Shown piece by piece: positions 20,875 to 31,526 of a stretch of DNA of 64,000 nucleotides. Position numbers and translations under genes: made by a program. Below the pieces are notes generated by a model. The model was not told the origin of the DNA, did no database searches, and saw nothing but the letters and a program-made list of their open reading frames with translations. The stretch covers positions 32,891,682 through 32,955,681 of the forward strand of contig OZ024794.1 of the NCBI GenBank assembly GCA_964017045.1, in the 5' to 3' direction. Each line of letters begins with the position of its first letter. The stretch's first letter is position 1. The stretch comes from Omphiscola glabra (lineage: Eukaryota; Mollusca; Gastropoda; Lymnaeidae).

Positions 20875-23800
20875 TCATAATTTAGATTTGATCACACTGG
20901 TTGGACAACTACCACTGCTACCAGTGCCCACACCAAAAACTTGAGCAAGGAAATTCTTATGGATGTTCACATACTCATCTCTGTGTAGGACGTAGTGCTG
21001 GGCATGGGCGGAGTCATCCCACATGTGGAGCGTAACCGGCAGATTGTGGTTTGTCTTCCAGATGTCCACAATCTTCTCTGTGACATCTGGGTCGGTCAGT
21101 GGGTCATTTCTACAGGTCAGCACGAGAGTGGGTACATTGACCGGCTCGTCACGGACTGCGTTGTTGGCTTTATCGTAAAAATCCACAGTGTGGCTTTTCG
21201 TTGCTGCGAAGTACACTCTGGCTATCGACGTTACTATCCCTTGAACAAATTTAGTTTGGCTGACGGAGATGGCTACGGCGTTAATCATTCTGTCCAAAGC
21301 CTCGACGTCCTTGACTTTTAGATCTTGAGGATGTTTGACAATGCCTCCCAGTCCTCCCCCTACAACAATACTGTCGAAAATGATCCCACTGAATTTTTTC
21401 AGCAGCTGTTCCTCCAGATGCTGCTGTCTGGCATGCATACACAGCACTGTCAAGTTATAAGCCCCCGCAGATATGGAGTGCAGTAAAAACTGATTGTACG
21501 CTCCCAGTTCATTTTTTAATGTCTGGAAATAGGAAAGTGAGAATATTGTCAGGAATTATTGGGAAGTTGGCATTGAAATTGCAGGGCACACATACATTAA
21601 AATTACATGGACATTACTTAAAAATTACATTCAATATGTCATGATGCGCTACATGGGACATTACATGGGCAGAGCTGTTGCATAACTTTTAGAGGCCACC
21701 TGCCACCTCAATGCAATTAAAATACTTACTATCAATTATTTTTTTCCAATTCACAACTTTTGGCCTCTTTAAACACCGGAGCCCCACCAGGAGGCTCAAG
21801 GGTTATAGAGCCACCACCATGGCTCTGTTTGTGGGACAACAGACATTAATTATTCAATGAAAATAGTGTATCTTTTGATCTACATAAGGGTTCAGGTATA
21901 ATAAAAACTTTAATATCTCTAATATTATATAGACAGCATTCAGTTTTAAGCATACTTTTGCTTATCTTGAGATGTATGCAACTTGCATTATGGCAATCAC
22001 CTACATCTATAATATTATAATATGGTTGTGCGCTTTACAATGTGAATAAACTCTTAGACATTAAGTGACATTGTATAGGAGCTGTGATCCAGAAGAAAGT
22101 ATTTCTGATCTTCATAAAAAACACTAAAGCTATGCCAGTAATCAAAATATTTGCTTTTTCAGATATTTAAGGGGTTGTCTACAATGGAAGACATTGCACA
22201 GTTTCGGGATCACATAGACCAGCGTTTCTCAACCTGTGGGTCGTGGAAAACACATATACTTTACAGTTATGAAGTAGGAACGAAAACAATTTTGTGGTTG
22301 GGGGGTCGCCACAACATGAGGGACTGTATTAAAGGGTCGCGCTATTAGGAAGGTTGAGAACCACTGACATAGACAATGAGCATTAAAAAAAAGCTTTAAA
22401 AAACTGAATATTTAAGAGATTGTTGTGTAAACACTTAATAAAAATATTGTTCCAACAGAGTTTTGCATCCTGTAAAGACAAAAATGTTTTTAAAAAACCA
22501 AAGGTGAGTGAGTGCAAGTCTATCTAACTCTAACAAATGCAGACATGAGAAATTTCTAAGTGACACTTGGCACAATTTTATTAATTCAAGTACTAAAAAT
22601 AAACAAAACCCAAAACAAGATATAATTGATAAAGATTTTCAAAATCTGTCTGACTGTTTCATCATTAAGTAAACATAGCATTGTTGGTTTGGACTCAGCC
22701 GTTGAACATTTTTCAATATTGATTTACCAATTATATTTTGTGTTTATGAACTTATAATCTCACTAAACATCACAATGGAGTGATTCAAGCATATTCTGGC
22801 AAGACGGTGGCTCCTGTGAGGATAGAGTCAGACGGTGGCTCCTGTGAGGATAGAGTCAGACGGTGGCTCCTGTGAGGATAGAGTCAGATGGTGGCTCCTG
22901 TGAGGATAGAGTCAGAAGGTGGCTCCTGTGAGGATAGAGTCAGACGGTGGCTCCTGTGAGGATAGAGTCTGACGGTGGCTCCTGTGAGGATAGAGTCAGA
23001 CAGTGGCTCCTGTGAGGATAGAGTCTGATGGTGGCTCCTGTGAGGATAGAGTCAGATGGTGGCTCCTGTGAGGATAGAGTCAGACGGTGGCTCCTGTAAG
23101 GATAGAGTCAGAAAAGTCTAAATCCATAACACGTTTCCAAGAATCATTCTGCCACCTTTGCTGGGACCCGGGTACAAGATGCTCTTTGGAACTTGGCTTT
23201 ATTGTCACACATTGAATGGTTTGCCTGGCCACTCATCTTCAAGCAACTGAAACCCTCCCATATATAATGCCTGTGTTTCTCATCTATGGGATCCTGTGCA
23301 GGACACATCGTTTTCAACTGCCTCCCCCACCCAACCAAACCACCTCCGATAATCCCTTAGAAAGATCTAAGATCTGCCCATGGTATAATGGGAATACAAT
23401 TAATTAATTTTACTACAACATTATTTTATTTCAAAAAAAATTAAATGAATTGTTTTATAATTTGACTCACTGATGTAACATCCTTGGCCAATGCAAAGGA
23501 GGTAGGTGGCCAGAGGAAGTCTTTAGAGCTGGACTTGATGGTGAGAACATCGAGCCCTAATGTTGTGTACAGCTCACGGTATTTGTTGACATGTTTTTCT
23601 TTGGCTCCCAACCATGTGAAGAACAGAACAAGAACTTTTGAGGGATCGCCAGGCAGTTTCCAAGGATCTCTAGAAACAGCTTTGTGAAGTACAAGTCTGT
23701 CCGACAGTTTTCGCACTTCCATGCTATTTCTAGTCCTCGTGTCACTGAAATAATTTATGGATTTACATTTGAAAAGTGAGGAAAAAAAAAATCTTCTATT

Positions 23801-24969
23801 TTTGTTTCATCAGAGAGAAAATAACAACTCTATGAAATAATAAAATATATATGAGACAAGTGATAAAATATAAAACAATGATAAAATGATACAAAACACG
23901 TACTCAAAAATCATAGTATTGTGTTTTTATTACAATACAGAACAATTCCTGAACTTAATCATCAGATAAACAATCTTAATAAGGTCAATATGGCTACTCA
24001 GGGAGTGAGGTTCTATGGTAATAAGATTTTAGCGCTTGAGAAATACTTTAGTGAATGTCTTGTGTTTAAATTGTTCTAGTTTAAAATTTCTGTCAGGGTA
24101 TGAATATTTATCTGAGTATTGAAAATGAATATTTATCTGAGTATTGAAAATGAATATTTATCTGAGTATTGAAAATGAATATGTATCTGAGTATTGAAAA
24201 TGAATATTTATCTGAGTATTGAAAATGAATATTTATCTGAGTATTGAAAATGAATATGTATCTGAGTATTGAAAATGAATATGTATCTGAGTATTGAAAA
24301 TGAATATTTATCTGAGTATTGAAAATGAATATTTATCTGAGTATTGAAAATGAATATTTATCTGAGTATTGAAAATGAATATTTATCTGAGTATTGAAAA
24401 TGAATATTTATCTGAGTATTGAAAATGAATATTTATCTGAGTATTGAAAATGAATATTTATCTGAGTATTGAAAATGAATATTTATCTGAGTATTGAAAA
24501 TGAATATTTATCTGAGTATTGAAAATGAATATTTATCTGAGTATTGAAAATGAATATTTATCTGAGTATTGAAAATGAATATTTATCTGAGTATTGAAAA
24601 TGAATAATTAAATTTACAATGTAATTAAAAAAACTTTTCCATTAATTAGGATCATTAAAGAATCTTATCTGATCCCCAACGTGTATTAGTTAACTGTTAG
24701 CTTAAGATCTTCTACATTCTATTTTATTTATAGCAGTTTTTGGATAGAGAATTAGTGGCATCAATGAGTGCAACTCACCTAGAGAAAAATCTTAAGCCAG
24801 GATGAGTCTCTGGAGCTTTTAAGACGTTGTACTGTGGATCATTGAAAACAGGAAACTGTTTGTCAAAAAGCTGTTTGCAACAGCTGATCTGCTTTGGCCT
24901 CAACCAGGTACCGAAATGTCTTAACACAAGATAAACTTTATGGTTAGGTCTCAAGCACACCGCTGTCAT
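20875..24969 (-). CDS. TMEM53: TMEM53-like protein (DUF829, alpha/beta-hydrolase fold), 3 exons
   Basis: Coding exons on the minus strand are 24969-24779, 23744-23471 and 21522-20875. All junctions are GT/AG and join in phase (191+274+648 nt = 370 residues plus stop). The family is annotated as nuclear-envelope/membrane proteins with a serine-hydrolase fold; the enzyme substrate is not known. Seen here: SKVLVLFFTWLGAKEKHVNK (exon 2), which is the first beta strand and the family's 'GW-G..D/EKH--KY' block. Exon 3 opens with the nucleophile elbow HSISAGAY (candidate Ser173). It also has TCRNDPLTDPDV (candidate acid Asp295) and WDDSAHAQHY (candidate His328), so the triad looks complete. At 370 residues it is longer than vertebrate TMEM53 (about 280). 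The extra length is N-terminal, basic and hydrophobic (MTAVCLRPNHKVYLVLRHFG), and could be an organelle-targeting signal. The start is the first ATG after an in-frame stop; an upstream exon cannot be excluded. Confidence 0.88.
22220..22366 (+). mobile_element. SPIN-type hAT MITE in TMEM53-like intron 2
   Basis: Starts CAGCGTTTCTCAACCTGTGG and ends AGGTTGAGAACCACTG. ACATAGAC flanks it on both sides (22212-22219 and 22367-22374), a perfect 8-bp target duplication. An internal deletion has removed the GGTCGAACGACC block present at 7541-7735. Confidence 0.92.
22805..23112. repeat. 28-bp minisatellite in TMEM53-like intron 2
   Basis: Eleven units of GACGGTGGCTCCTGTGAGGA + TAGAGTCA, highly similar to each other. 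Confidence 0.96.
24103..24605. repeat. 25-bp minisatellite in TMEM53-like intron 1
   Basis: Twenty units of GAATATTTATCTGAGTATTG + AAAAT. The only common variant is ATATTTA versus ATATGTA, confined to the first third. Confidence 0.97.
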
Positions 24970-27023
24970 TATTAGAGGTAGGTACTACTAGTCCAGTAAA
25001 ATAAGAAACTTAATATCATATTATTATTTCTTTTTTTTTTTTTTGTGCATCTGGCCTTCTAACACAAATTATGCTTAATCCATAGCTTGAATAAGTTAGA
25101 GCATAGACAGAGCACTCTCAGACCTTGAAAACACCCTTAGACCTTTCGTACAGTCTCATCCCTTGCGTGGTGTAAAGTGGGGCAGAGAACAATGTTTATT
25201 TCTTATATTGTGAACTTTAAGAACTAAGAGTGGTTTTTGAACTTTAAAAAAACTGACTGATATGTTGTCTGCCCAAACACAACAGAGTAGGATGTTTTTT
25301 TAAAAAGGCTTTGTATTATTAAAGTCTATGTCAGATGTGGGATATTGAGTTGGGTCAGTCTAGTTCTCGGGGTGGGTGGGGGGTCACAAATTTGTGAGGA
25401 CATTTGATAAAAGTGTATAATTCGTGTTACAAATCTGTGATTATTTTGTGTGTATGTGTGGGGGAGGGGGTAAAAATTAGCAAAAATAGGGTAAAGTCAT
25501 TTAATGACAACTATAGGCAGCTATCATAATAAAATTAAGTTATAGCATTGAATGTCAACTGTACATTATATTAGGGCTAGACGACATGCCTGTTACTATA
25601 TCTGTCAATGGTGGACTGCAGTGGCCAAGCTGCCCTTTGACCAATGTCAAAAGCAGCCCTTTCAGAGCATAATTTTAGTTTACTTTGGGGTTGGGAGAAG
25701 AGAGAGAATTTTGTTTCAGCCCAGGTCAGAGATAACCTTGCAATATGAGAAATTCTTATTAACTCTCTATAAATTAAAAATCTAATTTACGTTTTGACGA
25801 ATTATTAATAAAACATATAGAATTCTAAAAATCGATTTTTCCCAGAGCAAGTACTGATAGTTATTATAAAATAATTTTTATTCATATGTGAATGTGTTTT
25901 TGTAGTCATGTGGTAAAGAAAACCCTTAATATGGATTGGGGTTCAATTGTCTGGAAATGGACTTCAAACTCCCTTTGATAGATATTTTATAATAACTTAA
26001 TTTTATTCATCACCATTATTGCGCTGATTGGTTTCTGCACACGACACTAAAAGTTTAATTACAGTTTTATACTGCTACACTACGCTGTTGACAAAAAGCG
26101 ACCGGTAAGTGAATAAAAGCTTAAATACTTTTTTTGTAGAAACGATACCACTAAAAGAACATACTGTACCATATTCGAATATATTAATTGATTTTTATAG
26201 CTTATTATAATTAACGAGGCTGCGCTCAAGTAACCGCAAAAAATCCTCTAAATTGGTGACCAAAACTCCAAATTCTCTTTTTGCCCATTTTCCCGCCTCG
26301 GGATGGCGGTGCAGTTATCGATAGTGACGGACACTATATAATGAATATTTCGGAAATACCTGTATTAGTTATTATTATTCAATACTTTAAACAGTTAATT
26401 GTATCAAATCAAAGCAGAATTTGAAGTATCTATTCAAATGTAAATCTAAAATTTCATAAGCATTTAATTTACTGTCATTTGTGAATTAAAATTAATTTCA
26501 TAAAATTAATTCTTCAGACTTCAATTCACTATGGACACTAACTAAGACTAAGGTAATACTAATGCTACTAATATTAATAAATACTTAATGTTAGTATTAG
26601 TATTAGTAATACTACTAAGAATTAGACTAAGTAATAGTAATTATACTAGTAATAGTACTAGTATTAATTAGTTAATAATAAAAATACTTTTTTTTTGTAG
26701 GTTTGTCATTTATTCTACGTTCAAGTTCAATATTAGTATATTCATTTATTGTTTATTATTTTAATTTTATTACTAGGATTGTTAATGTTATTGAATTTGT
26801 AAATAAATTAACAAAATAAACAATCATATAAATTGTTATAAATATAGTATAAGTATAGGCTAATTGAAATGTAATATAAATTATTATAAAATTGAAATTT
26901 ATTATAATTATACTATTAGTTATATAGACAGAGTTATAGTTAAAAAGACTAGGACTAGTTAATAATTAATAAATACAAATGGTCTTCAAATTTGTTAATT
27001 TTATTTTGTTTTTTTCTTTTCAG
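24970..27023. other. AT-rich intergenic DNA upstream of the TMEM53-like gene
   Basis: Should contain the promoter and 5' UTR of the minus-strand TMEM53-like gene, but no clear core promoter element was identified. 26530-26680 is a low-complexity stretch built from TACTA/TAGTA/ATTAG words. No other exon recognised. Confidence 0.45.
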
Positions 27024-27238
27024 TTCGACTTTGTAATTTCTAGAAATTTCAGTGACAATGAGGATTATAACCTGTATCTGGCAAACTTTGCCCAGGATGC
27101 AGCCGCATTTGTGAAAAGAATGGCTATGCTATCTATCTGTATAGTAGCATACCGTACAAGACAGAGGGCATGAATGTGGCCGTTTCTGCTCTTGATGAGG
27201 CCTTCCAACAAGAGGATAGCAACTATGTTTCTTACAAG
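27024..27238 (+). pseudogene. Exon-like coding relic with a 1-bp frameshift
   Basis: Preceded by a strong acceptor (TTTTTTTCTTTTCAG) and followed by AAG|GTTGCA. Frame 1 gives FDFVISRNFSDNEDYNLYLA + NFAQDAAAFVKR. Then the frame must shift by one base to continue NGYAIYLYSSIPYKTEGMNV + AVSALDEAFQQEDSNYVSYK. The two halves read as one globular protein segment with normal amino-acid composition, not repeat or LINE. A following acceptor at 27668 (TTTCTTTTCAG) would add SPINNVVALIISCN and a stop in phase. I do not recognise the family. It could be a pseudogene, or a real gene if the frameshift is an assembly error. Confidence 0.4.
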
Positions 27239-29016
27239 GTTGCAATACATATATATGAAATTATATGCAGACCTGTTTACCCTCAAACTCTTAAAATCGC
27301 ATAACACCATCACAAAATCGTTCAATACATTATCTTAATTAATAGTAAAAAATAAACATACAGTATACCGGGTATAAATGTATACATCTCAAAATCATTC
27401 ATTGTACGCCAAAATTGTAAGAGTAAACATGTCTGTAGTATATGTGTCAAGATTATATAAAAAGCTTTCTATTTTTGGAATAAAAGAATACCGGTACATT
27501 TTTAAAAAAAATATTTTTACCCCGTTTTTTTCTTTTTAAGTATTTAAGTCAGAATATTTTAAATTCTTCATTTCATACTGGCAAATGTTGATATTAATAT
27601 TAATATTATTAATTTCAGGGTGTTATATTTGAATAATTTACTAATAACATTTCTATATTTCTTTTCAGAGTCCCATCAATAATGTAGTAGCACTGATTAT
27701 TTCATGTAATTAGTTAATTGTATGGACCTTTGATTTAAAAAAAATTAATTTAACATTTTAATTATTTTTCTTTTCAGGTATTTTCAAATTCCCTACAGAA
27801 CATAAAATGACTATAATTAAAATATAAATTTGATTTGATGTTGTTGTTACTTTAAAATGGAATAGACCTGCATTTTTTTTAAAATAATAATTTTACAAAA
27901 AAAATATTTTTTTTTACATAATTTTTTTTCAATTTCTCTGCAAAAACATTTTTCAAAATAAATATTTATGATATAATGTCAAACGTTTGTTGTTCATTGT
28001 GTTGTATATTGTATTGAGAATATCTACTGAAAATTTGGTTCCATTATCTTTGAAATTAAAAAAGTTATGGGTCAAAAAGTTAAAAAATTCAAAAGTGGGT
28101 CACAAGTTTTTTGGGTCAAATATATAGCTTATATAAGGGGCATAAAAATTCGACAAAAAAATAATAACTCCAGTTGTATAAAAGATAGAAAGATGAAATT
28201 GGTGTTGTTATAAAGCTTATAGCTAGCCCTTTAAAATGATGTATCATTCATGGCAATCGGGCCATATTTAAATTTTGTGTCAAAGTACCTATATTATTAT
28301 TATTAACTCTAAAACTAAATGTATCGCTAATGGCACCAATTCTCTGCATTATCCAAATGTAGAAATAGAAAAATATTTCACCAAATAACGGATGAACGCT
28401 GAATCAAATTGAATGCAAATAATCGTCACATAATATAATCATGATTATGAATGAGAATGAAATATTAAAATTCAACAAAAGAAATCAAAGTCCATGATAA
28501 TAAAGAACAAGTTGGGCTACTCGAAGAAACCTTAACTTAAAGCCAACGGCTTGATCTCCCTTTTTTTTTTTTTTTTTTTTTTACACGAATTTAAAAAAAA
28601 AAAAATTATTATTTCTAAAAAAGAAAATTTTTTGTGGTTGATTTTTAAAAAAATAATTTATTGCGTGAAAGTGGGTGACAATTTTATAAAGCATGTTTTA
28701 GTGTCAACTTTTAGAATGAGAACAAAAATATTAATCCTCTAAAAATCATGCTAATATAATGCAAAGTAACCTAAAGGCTAAAGGTAAATCTTGAAGGTCC
28801 AAGAGTAATACATTTCTACATATTTAAAAGCCAAATACAACTCACTGATCACGAGAGCTCAAGAACAAGCCCTATGAAGTTGAAAATTTACATGAATATT
28901 CCTCTTACACTGGGCCAGCGGTTCTCAAACTGGGTTAATTAAAGCTTACAAAAGTCTTCAAAAAAAAAAAAAATGTTAGCAGATTTGTTCTCAGACCAAT
29001 ATGCGAAGTTATCAAT
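27239..29016. other. AT-rich intergenic DNA
   Basis: Homopolymer T/A runs near 27900-27930 and 28559-28605. A lone hAT-like end (CAGCGGTTCTCAAACTGGG) sits at 28918. No gene seen other than the possible 3' exon noted with the relic at 27024. Confidence 0.5.
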
Positions 29017-29205
29017 CAGAGGCGTAGCCAGAGTGTTTGGCGCCCGGGGCCAAATTCATTTTGAAGCACCTCCCTTTTTGTTTTTCAACTATCAAACCCA
29101 TTATTTTCATCAATAAAATAATATCATGGTACATTTTGGCGCCCCTAACTAGTCTGGTACCCAAGGGCAGCTGTCCCCCCCACTACCCCCCTAGCGACGC
29201 CTCTG
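29017..29205 (+). mobile_element. hAT MITE, CAGAGGCGTAGC family, with target duplication
   Basis: Ends CAGAGGCGTAGCCAGAG and CTAGCGACGCCTCTG. TATCAAT occurs directly on both sides (29010-29016 and 29207-29213), and the full 8-bp duplication matches at 7 of 8. The interior is non-coding. Confidence 0.85.
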
Positions 29206-29719
29206 CTATCAATTTCAGCACAATTCTAGATGAAATCAATTTTTTTGCTAGAAACTACATCGGACTCATTATTTTATAAAGTTCGTATCCATGGACGCCA
29301 TGGGTAGAAAAATTAGAATTTTTCGAAGATGTGCTGCCGGAATCGTGAAATATGGTTGCCGGGATTGGCTTTATTTTTTTTCCCCGCAACCGCTTAGTAT
29401 TTATCACTTTGCGGTTAAAACAGTGTTCACACAACTAAAGCGTACTAAATTCTATATACAAAAGCGTAAACAGATCTGTCATCAGAGTAACAGCTACCGA
29501 GCCACATCCACATGAAGCTATCAATGTTGCCACAATTCCAGTGAAATCAATTTATTTAAGCCGAAAATTCATCGCTTTAGCTTTGCTGGACACCATTTCA
29601 ACAGCAAAGTGACGGAGACCGTATTATTGCTAGAAAAAGATATACATTTTTATTTTAAAAATTTTTAAACAATTATAATATGGTTTTCTACCGTAATACC
29701 AGATTTAAAAAAAAAAAAC

Positions 29720-29760
29720 CGAAGTGGCTATTGGTACCCGGGTACCAGAAGTGAGATTGG
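29720..29760. mobile_element. Collapsed copy of the GGTACCCGGG MITE
   Basis: CGAAGTGGCTATTGGTACCC is fused directly to GGGTACCAGAAGTGAGATTGG-like sequence. These are the left and right ends of the MITE seen whole at 48953 and 61118, with the ~200-bp interior lost. Confidence 0.55.
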
Positions 29761-29859
29761 ACTCGATTTAGTTTTCAGCACAAAAATTTAAAAAAAAAAT
29801 TGGACTTCACCTCCTGAGATTGTGCCAAGTCTGAAAGAAAAGACCCCAAGCAATTTCAC

Positions 29860-30645
29860 GAAATTTGCGCCACACATTTTTGCGAATTGATAGCCAGGAT
29901 TGCGCAGACCACAACGGCACTAAAGAAGCTCAACAAAATATGGAACGACAAAAATATAGCCCCCAGCAACAAAATCAGGCTTATGCGCTCACTAGTCCTC
30001 TTTATTTTCTTGTATGCCTGTGAGTCCTGGACATTAACAGCAGAGGTTGAAAGAAAAATAAAGGCGATGGAGATGAGATGTTTCAGAGGCATCATTGGCA
30101 TCTGCTATAGAGACCACATCACCAATGAACTGGAGTGAAAGAGGGGATTCATCGGGCAGTTGGGTAGTGCCATGGCCTCCCGGTGTCTGTAAAAAAGCGC
30201 AAACTTGTATGGTATGGCCACGTGACAAGAAAACAAGGGCTCGCCAAAGAGGTAATGCGGGGCGCGGCTGGAGGATGGAGAGGAGGAGGGGAGAGAAAAG
30301 GGGATGGGAAGATGGCGTCAAAGAGTGGACTGGACTAAAACTAGTCGATGCTATGCTTGGTGCTGAAGACAGAGAGGAGTGGAGAACAGTAGCGTAGTGA
30401 GGGAGGCAAGGGGGGCATCATGCACCGGGCGCTACTCACAAAGGGGCGCCAAATGGTATATTTTACTATAATATTGTATGGTTTTCGAATAGGGGGGCGC
30501 TAAAAAGGTATTGGGGGCGCTAAAAAGGTATTGTGACCCGGGCGCGAGTTAAGCTGGCTACGCCACTGGTGGAGAAGGATAGTTTTCATGTCATCTGTGG
30601 TGCCCAAACGGTCCAAGGACTAATGGACATGATGATGATGATAAT
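29860..30645 (+). mobile_element. LINE 3' fragment (endonuclease/reverse transcriptase tail)
   Basis: About 29890-30110 reads TALKKLNKIWNDKNIAPSNK, IRLMRSLVLFIFLYACESWT and ERKIKAMEMRCFRGIIGI. After frameshifts it continues RKLVWYGHVT.., RRRGEKRGWEDGVKEWTGLK, then EDREEW. After a nested MITE it resumes [20 protein letters not shown] and ends in an ATG/ATGATG simple tail. This is the usual C-terminal region and 3' end of an invertebrate LINE. Pieces of the same family lie at 48905 and 59322. Confidence 0.75.
30387..30568 (+). mobile_element. hAT MITE nested in LINE, perfect 8-bp target duplication
   Basis: Ends CAGTAGCGTAGTGAGG and CTGGCTACGCCACTG. GTGGAGAA flanks both sides exactly (30379-30386 and 30569-30576) and belongs to the interrupted LINE ORF. 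The interior has repeated GGGGCGC motifs. Confidence 0.92.
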
Positions 30646-31526
30646 TTCGCTTTTGTTCATGTGTTTGTTACAAAACCTTCGGACGGCTAATTGACCAACT
30701 TCCAACCATCCAAATGAACTGGAACATGGCACATAGTCTTGTTGCCGATGAGAACACATGCTATCTAATATTCTCGTCTACAACCCTCCCCCCCCCCCCC
30801 CCCCCCGTTTTTCAAATAAATGTCAATGGGAAGTTGAACATCATATGATTTTTTCAATGGGTGCTTCTTTTGGTGTGGAGATTAATTGTGTAGCTGTCGC
30901 TAGGTGCTTTGTATTTGTGACCTATTTTGGTTTAAATATATCTTTTACTCTATTAGGTTTTACATGCTCTAAGTTTGAAAAAAAAACATTCCTATGCCAT
31001 AAAATCAGTTGCTACAATCACATAAATGATAAATTACGTACAGATACATAAAAGCAAAAAAAAGTGCATATTTATATTCAAAAACTGGATGTTAACTTGC
31101 TCCTGCTGGACGTAACCTGCCCTTCATCCTCTGTCATGACTTGGCGGCCGTCTGCGAGTCATGAGCTCTGACCAATTGTTGTAAAAGGTGTCACTCCAAT
31201 GTTATTACTTCTGTAGGCAACTAAACAGGTGACAGAGGTCTCCGACAGGAACCAGCAGTAATTCAGTGCTATCGCCCCCTTTTTTTTTTTAAATTTAAAA
31301 ATAGGCCAAACTGGCATGTTTAGGAAAGCAAAGATTCTAAAAATACAAAACTATATTTAGACGTTAGGATTCCCAAAGGAGAAAATAGAAATGCAGCTGG
31401 ATTTCAGTATAACACAGAAATATATCCTGTATTATTCTCTGTGTACCCCCCCCCCCCCCCCCCGGGCCCCCACCAAAAAAAAACAAACAAACAAAAAAAC
31501 CGCAGGCTGAAGTTTATATTTCACCT
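30646..31526. other. Intergenic with C-runs, no gene seen
   Basis: Long C runs at about 30786-30806 and 31447-31463 and A-rich simple sequence near 31478-31500. The block at 30677-30703 is shared with 95-121. Confidence 0.5.

Noticed and set aside
30758..31051. 97-codon ORF with Cys-rich, hydrophobic sequence
   Set aside because: It starts in a C-run, has no recognisable domain and no exon signals.
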